This document shows positions 1-5,900 of a DNA stretch of 7,664 nucleotides, piece by piece. Both the position numbers and the translations under genes were made by a program. The first letter of the stretch is position 1; each line of letters begins with the position of its first letter. The notes beneath the pieces were generated by a model. The model was not told the DNA's origin. It saw nothing but the letters and a program-made list of their open reading frames with translations, and did not search any database. The stretch comes from Actinomycetota bacterium (GTDB taxonomy: Bacteria; Actinomycetota; Thermoleophilia; Gaiellales; Gaiellaceae): contig VAXY01000016.1 of NCBI GenBank assembly GCA_005885085.1, positions 1-7,664 on the forward strand. Direction: 5' to 3'.

Positions 1-1
1 G

Positions 2-1817
2 CAGCAGGTGCCGAAGGGGCCGGGCTGGCTCTTCGAGGTCAAGTGGGACGGCTTTCGCGCCGTCGCGCGCGTGTCACAAGGGGAGGCGAAGCTGATGAGC
101 CGGCAGGGCAACGACCTGACGCAGCGCTTCGCGCAAGTGGCCAAGGAGATCCCCAAGGCGGTCAAGACGCCGGACTGCGTGCTCGACGGCGAGGTCTGCG
201 CGCTGGACGAGCAGGGCCGGTCGAGCTTCTCGGCGATGCAGCAGGGCAAGCCTGGGACGCCGATCGTCTACTTCGTCTTCGATCTGCTCGAGCTCGAGGG
301 CGAGCCGCTCGTCGACCTACCGCTGACCGAGCGCCGCAAGCGGCTGGAGAAGCTGCTCGACAAGCGCAACCGCACCGTCCGTCTCTCCGAGGTCTTCGAC
401 GATGGCGAGGCGCTGCTCGAGGCGGCCAAGCAGCAGGGGCTCGAGGGGATCATGGCCAAGCGCGCCGACTCCCGGTACGCCGTCGGCCGCCGCACGCGCG
501 ACTGGCTGAAGATCAAGACGCACGGCCGCCAGGAGTTCATCATCGCCGGCTACACGAAGGGCCAGGGCCGTCGCGCCGGGACGCTCGGCTCGCTCGTCCT
601 CGCAGTGCGGCGAGGGCCCAACCTCGAGTACGTCGGCAACGTCGGCACCGGCTTCACCGGCGAGGAGATCGAGAAGCTGCTGCAGAAGCTCCGCCCACTC
701 GAGCGCAAGACGCCGCCGTTCAAAGAGATTCCGAAGATGCCGAAGGTCCGCAAGGGCGACGTCGTCTGGGTCGAGCCGAAGCTCGTCTGCGAGGTCGAGT
801 TCGCCGAGTGGACGCACGACGGCCGCCTGCGCGCGCCGTCCTACCAGGGCCTGCGCGAGGACAAGGCCGCGGAGGAGGTGCGCCGCGAGCGGCCGATCGA
901 GGAGGAGATCCGGATCGGCAAGCGCGTGCTCAAGCTCTCCAACCTCGACAAGCCGTTCTGGCCCGACGAGGGGATCACGAAGGGCGACCTGCTCGCCTAC
1001 TACCTACTACCAGGCGGTCGCGCCCGTGCTCGTGCCGCACCTCAAGGACCGGCCGTTCACGATGCGGCGCTATCCCGACGGCGCGTACGGCAAGGCGTTC
1101 TTCCAGAAGGACGCGCCGAAGGGGATGCCGGAGTGGATCCCGACGGCGCGGATCCAGGTCACCTCGCGAGACAAGCCGCGGACGAAGCGCTGGATCAACG
1201 CGCCGCTTGTCAACGACGAGCTCGCCCTGCTCTGGATGGCCAACATGGGTTGCATCGATATGAACGCGTGGTACTCGCGGGTCGACAAGCTCGACCGGCC
1301 CGACTTCGTGCTCTTCGACCTCGACCCCTCGCCCGACGTCGGCTTCGAGGAGACCGTCCAGGTCGCGCTCTACGTGAAGGAGGCGCTGGACGCTCTCGGT
1401 CTCGCGTCCTTCGCGAAGACCTCGAGCGCGGAGGGCATGCACGTGCTCGTCCCGATCGAGCGGCGGCACACCTACGACGACACGCGCCGGTTCTCGGAGG
1501 TCGTTGCCGGCGCGATCGCGCGCTCGTACCCGAAGCTCGCGACGACGCAGTGGTCGAAGGCCAAGCGTCGGGGCGTCCTGATCGACGCGAACCAGAACGG
1601 GGAGGGCAAGACGATCGCCTCGGCTTACTCGGTCCGGCCGCGACCGGGCGCGCCGGTATCGACACCCCTGCGCTGGGACGAGGTGAAATCGGGCCTCGAC
1701 CCGGCCCAGTTCACGATGGACGTTGTGCAACAGCGGGTCGCCCAATACGGCGACCTTTTCGAGGGCGTGTTGACGACGCGTCAGCGGCTGAACGACGCGC
1801 TCAAGGCCCTGGCCTGA
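2..1817 (+). CDS. ligD: LigD, ATP-dependent DNA ligase with C-terminal primase-polymerase domain; 5'-truncated by the window and frameshifted
   Basis: LigD seals and fills double-strand breaks in bacterial non-homologous end joining, normally with Ku. The gene enters from the left edge, so its true start and any N-terminal phosphoesterase domain are not visible. The ligase domain shows motif I KWDGFR with the adenylated lysine at 41-43, then LDGEV, FVFDLLEL, EGIMAKR (from 443) and DWLKIK. It ends in an OB-fold with VEPKLVCEVEFAEWT and a DGRLRAPSYQG segment. The polymerase domain follows from about position 905 (RVLKLSNLDKPFWPDEG). The frame changes from 2,5,8... to 1005,1008... at a duplicated 7-mer (996-1009). 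Removing one copy gives a continuous 602-residue visible product ending at TGA 1815-1817. As written, the ligase frame instead runs on into arginine-rich nonsense until TGA 1853-1855. No Ku gene lies in the window. Identity is very secure; whether this allele makes full-length protein is not. Confidence 0.93.
996..1009 (+). repeat. Perfect 7-bp tandem duplication (CCTACTA x2) causing the ligD frameshift
   Basis: CCTACTA at 996-1002 is repeated exactly at 1003-1009, and the next two bases (CC) begin a third copy. The duplication adds 7 bases, which changes the frame. With one copy removed, the codons read Leu-Ala-Tyr-Tyr-Gln-Ala-Val-Ala-Pro, matching the expected LigD sequence on both sides. 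Confidence 0.9.
1005..1817 (+). CDS. ligD: Polymerase (POL/primase-like) domain portion of LigD, in the shifted frame
   Basis: This is the part of ligD read in the second frame. It resumes as YYQAVAPVLVPHLKDRPFTM, the usual opening of LigD polymerase domains. Visible catalytic elements are the metal-binding pair in DLDPSPD (Asp codons 1317-1319 and 1323-1325), the SAEGMHV segment with its histidine at 1440-1442, and the third metal Asp in VLIDANQN (1584-1586). The C-terminal QYGDLFEGVL and RQRLNDAL are family-typical. In the family this domain adds ribo- or deoxynucleotides at break ends. The first possible independent start, GTG at 1026, has no Shine-Dalgarno sequence and would omit the first strand of the domain. 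I therefore infer that it is a severed half of one gene rather than a separate gene. Confidence 0.85.
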   Translation, partial: YYQAVAPVLVPHLKDRPFTMRRYPDGAYGKAFFQKDAPKGMPEWIPTARIQVTSRDKPRTKRWINAPLVNDELALLWMANMGCIDMNAWYSRVDKLDRPDFVLFDLDPSPDVGFEETVQVALYVKEALDALGLASFAKTSSAEGMHVLVPIERRHTYDDTRRFSEVVAGAIARSYPKLATTQWSKAKRRGVLIDANQNGEGKTIASAYSVRPRPGAPVSTPLRWDEVKSGLDPAQFTMDVVQQRVAQYGDLFEGVLTTRQRLNDALKALA

Positions 1818-1829
1818 ACGGGCGCGTCT

Positions 1830-1842
1830 GGGGTCAGACCCC
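1830..1842. repeat. Short perfect palindrome GGGGTC-A-GACCCC downstream of ligD
   Basis: Six-base arms flank a single central A, starting 13 bases after the ligD stop. A GC-rich hairpin could form, but no T-run follows, so it does not look like a standard intrinsic terminator. Its form suits a dispersed intergenic palindrome. Only one copy is in this window, so repetition in the genome is inference. Confidence 0.4.
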
Positions 1843-1883
1843 GGCCTTCGCCTGAGGGGACACCGCCGAATCCGCGAGTTGCG

Positions 1884-2051
1884 GTGCAGCATCTCCATGC
1901 GCAGGCTCTGCCCATCGCCGAGCCTCCGATCGACCGCGACGAAGTTGTTGCCCTACTCTTCAACGTGAGCGACATCGCCTTCTCGCTCCGGAACATCGAA
2001 CGAGTACTCGCAGGAGAGAACGATGGCGAAGAAGAAGCTGACGAAGACTGA
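1884..2051 (+). CDS. Possible small acidic protein (55 aa), function unknown
   Basis: A GTG-started frame of 55 codons ends at TGA 2049-2051. The product begins VQHLHAQALPIAEPPIDRDE, continues with an amphipathic helix (VVALLFNVSDIAFSLRNIERVLAG) and ends in a strongly acidic tail (ENDGEEEADED). The helix-plus-acidic-tail pattern looks like a natural small protein rather than a random frame. GTG 1884 is the only usable start, because the same frame upstream has no start codon back to the ligD stop at 1815. No good Shine-Dalgarno sequence precedes it, which lowers confidence. Its last 29 bases overlap the start of the next small frame, an arrangement compatible with translational coupling. The acidic tail is the shifted reading of the lysine codons of that second frame, so part of it could be accidental. 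I recognise no family. Confidence 0.42.
   Translation: MQHLHAQALPIAEPPIDRDEVVALLFNVSDIAFSLRNIERVLAGENDGEEEADED
2012..2017 (+). promoter_or_regulatory. Ribosome binding site for the 46-aa small protein
   Basis: AGGAGA lies 5 bases before ATG 2023. It is the strongest Shine-Dalgarno match in the ligD-protease interval and is the main reason to accept this short frame as a gene. Confidence 0.6.
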
Positions 2052-2163
2052 GCGCGCAGAGATGGAAGCGCGCCACGAGCGAATGCTGGCGAACGCCCGC
2101 CGGACGCGCGAGCTGGCCGAGAAGGCGCAGGCAAAGCTGGACGCAGAACGCTCGAGCAAGTAG
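2023..2163 (+). CDS. Small highly charged helical protein (46 aa), hypothetical
   Basis: ATG at 2023 is preceded by AGGAGA (2012-2017) at a 5-base spacing, a good ribosome binding site. The frame ends at TAG 2161-2163. The product starts MAKKKLTKTERAEMEARHER and is almost wholly Lys, Arg, Glu and Ala, with regularly spaced Met/Leu. This predicts one long charged helix or coiled coil and no membrane segment or signal peptide. The lysine-rich N-terminus could bind nucleic acid or an acidic partner, but that is inference. It lies 205 bp after ligD on the same strand and overlaps the acidic frame 1884-2051. The start is chosen from the Shine-Dalgarno sequence. No known family is recognised. Confidence 0.6.
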   Translation: MAKKKLTKTERAEMEARHERMLANARRTRELAEKAQAKLDAERSSK

Positions 2164-2380
2164 CGACGGCTGCCTGGTCACGCCTGGGATCGAACGAGAC
2201 GCCGACAAGCGTCACGACGCTTTCCGACGAGGAAGAGGCGCGGCACTGGCTTAGATCGACGGCATAGAAGGGCGAGAGCTACCTTCCGAGTCTCACTTCG
2301 CTTGCGCCTAAACGACCGCTATGTGGTCCGACAATGAAAGGCAGCTCTATCTTCGGCCGGGTCTGTAGCGGTACGGACTT

Positions 2381-2512
2381 ATGTCACTCAGGGGGTCACA
2401 GTATTCCTGGGTAAAGAGCGGCGCCGGTTGGTTCGGCACCAGCCGCGACGGCTTGTCTGTCTACCTGCGTCTTGACAAGGCGAGACAGCTCGTTAAACCG
2501 GCGCCCAGATAA
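2381..2512 (+). CDS. Possible 43-aa small protein or gene fragment
   Basis: The frame runs ATG 2381 to TAA 2510-2512. The product contains a run resembling real protein: SWVKSGAGWFGTSRDGLSVY followed by LRLDKARQLVKPAPR. It has alternating aromatic and glycine positions and a basic C-terminus. There is no Shine-Dalgarno sequence upstream, and the same frame has a TAG at 2366-2368. It could therefore be a short gene, the tail of a decayed gene, or chance. It coincides almost exactly with the inverted repeats at 2420-2505, so the structure and the coding reading are competing explanations. No family recognised. Confidence 0.3.
   Translation: MSLRGSQYSWVKSGAGWFGTSRDGLSVYLRLDKARQLVKPAPR
2420..2505 (+). 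ncRNA. Inverted-repeat segment able to form a closed multi-stem RNA or DNA structure
   Basis: GGCGCCGGTT (2420-2429) is perfectly complementary to AACCGGCGCC (2496-2505), which would close an 86-base domain. Inside, CTGTCT (2457-2462) pairs with AGACAG (2483-2488). Directly stacked on it, CGTCTT (2468-2473) pairs with AAGGCG (2477-2482) around a GAC loop, leaving a 5-base bulge. A local hairpin CGGTTGGT (2425-2432) with ACCAGCCG (2438-2445) shares bases with the closing stem, so the two pairings exclude each other. No known RNA family is recognised. A structured RNA is inferred from pairing only. Confidence 0.3.
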
Positions 2513-2854
2513 GAATGCGAATGTTGGCTGGTTAACAACTACGAAAACAATGGCCTGAGCGGGAAGTAAAAGACTGGGGTCCTAGGGGATAACCCTCAAG
2601 GTTCGCTCGAGCCCCTCGAGTGCGCGCCTGCCCAGCTCCGTGTTGGGCGACCAGGGCCGGCGACTTGAGCGAACGTGGTCGGGACCCGGGACCAATGTGG
2701 AGGACCGGGTCACCGGCGCCAACGGCGCTGGCGTATCCCCGAGAAGTAGGCGCGTTTGCAGGCACTTCGCGCCCACTGAGCCGCCGCGCTTGGTTCCGAC
2801 GCCGCCCGTCACGTGAGCCGTTCGGCTGGTCCCAATGAGCCCTTCGACCTATTG

Positions 2855-2909
2855 AAGGCCCGCCCCAGACAGGCGATCCTCAGGGCTGCGCGCATGGGCG
2901 GCCTTTTTT
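2855..2909 (+). terminator. Terminator-like hairpin with T6 tract upstream of the protease gene
   Basis: AAGGCC-(C)-GCCC (2855-2865, one bulged C) pairs with GGGC-GGCCTT (2896-2905), and T2904-T2909 form a run of six T. The loop is about 30 bases. The element ends 42 bases before the GTG start of the protease. It could stop transcription arriving from the ligD side, or act as a leader attenuator if the promoter lies upstream. A competing hairpin, CCTTC (2841-2845) with GAAGG (2854-2858), would occupy part of the 5' arm. Confidence 0.5.
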
Positions 2910-2937
2910 CCGTGCGGTTGCGGCAGCGGCAAACGTT

Positions 2938-2945
2938 GAGGGGAG
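2938..2945 (+). promoter_or_regulatory. Ribosome binding site for the subtilase gene
   Basis: GAGGGGAG lies 6 bases before GTG 2952. An in-frame TGA at 2937-2939 rules out any earlier start, so this site and the stop together fix the start codon. Confidence 0.65.
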
Positions 2946-2951
2946 AGTTTC

Positions 2952-5900
2952 GTGGAGTCGGACACCACAGCAGGGGAGAAGTCTGAGACAGACGACGGTG
3001 CGAACCGTCGCAGTAGGAAGAACCGAACGAGGGTAGCGCTACTTTTTAGGCGCTCCCGGCCGCACAGTCGGAGAGCGGCGACATTCGCTATTGCACTTTC
3101 TGTCGTTGCAGTAGGCGCCGCCGGCGCCTTCGCTGCGGACCAGGTTCCATTTGCCGACCAGATTCCACTCGTCGGATCGACCGGGAGTACCGACTCCTCG
3201 CCGGTCCCCGATTCGACGGCGGCCACCGGTTCCGATACGAGCACGACGGCGGACACAAGCACGAGCTCCACGAGGACGAGCTCCTCCGACACAACCAGCA
3301 CCGACTCGGGCGCGAGCGCCACGAGCGCAAGCGCTGATGTCGCAGGCCGCTTCATCGTGACTTTTGCGGCGGGGATTACCGAAGCCGAGCAAGCTGCTGC
3401 CATCTCTGATGCAGGCGCGACCGACGTCTCCGCAATTGCCCCATTGCGGATGCACGCTGTCGACGCGTCCGACGCCGCCGTTGCCGGGCTGCAGGCGAAC
3501 GCCTCAGTGAGCCGCGTCGAGGCCGATCAGGTACGCGACGTCCAGGCGACCCCGAGCGACTCCGAGTATTCCAGTCAATGGTCCCTCCCGCGGATCGGTT
3601 GGGATCAGGCGTACGGAAATGTCGCGCCTTTGGGCTCGGCGAAAGTGGCGGTACTCGACACCGGAATCGACGCTTCCCATCCGGACCTGTCCGCCAACGT
3701 CGTGCCGGGTACATCGGTGCTCGACGGATCGAACGGCGAGACGGATGCGAACGGCCACGGCACCTGGATGGCCGGCGTCGTCGCTGCCGGGACTGACAAC
3801 GGCATCGGGATCGCGGGCGTCGGGTACGCCGGCGTCAGCGTCATGCCGGTGACGGTCCTCGGCGCGGATGGCACCGGAATCGACAGCGACGTCATCTCCG
3901 GAGTCGTCTATGCGGCCGACCACGGCGCGGACGTGATCCTGATGGCATTCAGCAACCCTGGTTACTCGGCGTCGCTCCAGGCCGCGATCGACTATGCGTG
4001 GTCGAAGGGCACCGTCGTCGTCGCCGCGACGGGCAACGACAGTTCGTCGACTGCCACGTTCCCCGCGGGCGACCGCGGGGTCATCGGTGTCTCCAACACA
4101 GATTTCATGGACTCGCTCGATCTCTCGAGCAACTACGGAGCCGACACGTTCCTGGCAGCCCCGGGCGCCGGGATCGAGACCACTGCGGCGGGCGGGGGCT
4201 ACGCGACGATCAGCGGAACGTCGGCAGCGGCGGCCGAGGTGGCCGGCGCCGCGGCGCTGCTGAAGGCCAACGACTCGAGCGCCTCCAACGGCACCATCGT
4301 CGGCCGCCTGGCGCGGAACGCGGATGCGGCTGGGACCTCGGACCAGACCGGTAACGGGCGGCTGAACCTAGGGCGCGCGATCGCGGACACGTCAGTGGAC
4401 GCAATCGAGCCGGCCGGCTCACCGCCCGTCGGCGGCGGCGGTCCGATTATCGGGCCGTACGTGGTTGATGCCACGAACAGAACCATGAGCTACACGAGGG
4501 CCGGTACCGGAACCGGGACCGTGACTTTCGCTCGGATCACGGGGGACACTCCCGATACCGCTACCGGTGGTTGCTCCATCACAGGAAATAACGCGATCTG
4601 CACCGCGAGTGGCACGTTCAATTTCAAGAACAACGATGCCTATCGAATTACCGCAGCGGCCGGTGGCGGCTCGACGTTCCAAGGTTGGAGCGGCCAGAGC
4701 GGAGACCTCAATACAACCAACTGTGGCGGAACGACCAATCCCTGTCCTTCCTCGACTACGTCGATCACCCTTGGAGTCAACTCTGCGATCACGGCAACCT
4801 TCAATGCGCCGCCAACCGTGACCTCCACCAGCCCCAGCTCCCGCGGCCAGGGCGCGACCAATCAGAACGTCACCGTCACCGGTACCAGGTTCGTGTCTGG
4901 TGCCGTCGCGAGCTTCTCGGGCATCGGCATCACGGTCAACTCCACGACCTTCGTCAGCGCCACCAGCCTGACCGCCAACATCACGGTCAGCGGCACGGCC
5001 GCTACCGGCCTACGCGACGTGACGGTCACCAATCCGGGGGGTAGCTCGGGCACGGGCACCGGCGTCTTCACCGTCAACGCCAAGCCGACCGTGACCTCGA
5101 CGACGCCGAGTTCACGCGGCCAGGGCGCGACGAATCAGAACGTCGCAATCACCGGCACGAACTTCGTGTCAGGGGCCGGACTCGCGGCGAGCTTCTCGGG
5201 CATCGGTATCACGGTCAACTCCACGACCTTCGTCAGTGCCACCAGCTTGACTGCCAACATCACGGTCAGCGGCACGGCCACGACCGGCCTGCGCGACGTG
5301 ACGATCACGAACGGTGACGCGGGGGTCGGCACCGACACCGGCAAGTTCACCGTCAACGCAGCTCCGACGGTGACCTCAACGAGCCCGAATTCGCTCGGTC
5401 AGGGCGCGACGGCCCAGAACGTCACGATCACAGGTACCGGTTTCGTTTCGGGTGCCGTGGCGAGCTTCTCGGGCACCGGGATCACGGCCAACTCCACGAG
5501 CTTCGTCAGCGCCACCAGCCTGACCGCCAACGTCACGGTCGGTGGCACGGCCACGACCGGCCTGCGCGACGTGACGATCACGAACGGCGACGGCGGCGTC
5601 GGCACCGGGGCGGGTGTGTTCACAGTCACCGGCCGGCCCACGACCACGAGCGTTAGCTGCGTGCCGGCTTCGACGGCCGTGGGCAGCTCGACTACGTGCA
5701 CCGCGACGGTCTCGGACACGGGAGGCGGCAGTCCCACCAATCCCACCGGCAATGTGTCTTGGACGTCGACGGCCGGGTCTTTCTCGAACAGCGCGTCGTG
5801 CACGCTGGCCAACGTTCCCGCCAGCAGCAGCCAGAGCCGCTGCAATGTCAGCTTCTTCGCGCCCACCACAAACCAGACGGTGACCGTTAGCGGCACCTAC

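Larger units (their letters stand above)
2164..2951. other. 788-bp intergenic region with no confident gene
   Basis: No reading frame here has both a good start context and convincing protein character. From about 2265 to 2580 the sequence is visibly richer in A and T than the flanks, suggesting non-coding, degraded or acquired DNA. Frame 0 stays open without a start codon from 2052 to TAG 2265-2267 and ends in a protein-like stretch (TLSDEEEARHWLRSTA), possibly a remnant. Also inside are the inverted-repeat segment 2420-2505, a possible 43-codon frame 2381-2512, a small CTCGAG-CCC-CTCGAG inverted repeat (2606-2620) and the terminator-like element at 2855-2909. Frames between 2530 and 2840 on both strands look like GC-driven chance. 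Confidence 0.6.

Noticed and set aside
43..1263. 406-codon plus-strand frame rich in Arg and Ala over ligD
   Set aside because: It is an out-of-frame reading of the ligase coding sequence: high-GC codons shifted by one base give Arg/Ala/Gly runs. No domain is visible and the true frame has all ligase motifs.
975..1898. 307-codon minus-strand frame opposite the polymerase domain
   Set aside because: Antisense shadow of ligD with Arg/Val/Leu-biased composition typical of reversed high-GC codons. No recognisable motif and no ribosome binding site noted.
2472..2498. Promoter candidate with perfect TTGACA at 2472-2477
   Set aside because: The best -10 candidate (TTAAAC) is only 15 bases away and matches poorly, and the TTGACA lies inside the hairpin-forming segment.
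2491..2530. Integron attC-like GTTAAAC and GTTAAC sequences
   Set aside because: No matching complementary R-site partner, no paired core and no integrase or cassette nearby.
2584..2620. tRNA-like fragment (GGTTCG followed by GAGCCCC)
   Set aside because: The T-arm cannot be paired correctly, and no acceptor, D or anticodon arm is found at the proper distance. Only small hairpins (AGGG/CCCT and CTCGAG/CTCGAG) are present.
2532..2838. Overlapping frames of 72-77 codons on both strands in the intergenic region
   Set aside because: Frames exist on both strands at once, lack ribosome binding sites and show no domain-like pattern; probably chance openness in GC-rich DNA.
4812..5633. CRISPR-like or mobile repeat array
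   Set aside because: The repeats are about 270-279 bp, in frame and coding; there are no short direct repeats with unique spacers.
4862..5896. Series of similar minus-strand frames beginning with or containing repeated PVPVPELPP-like text
   Set aside because: Their mutual similarity is explained by the three plus-strand tandem repeats they lie opposite.
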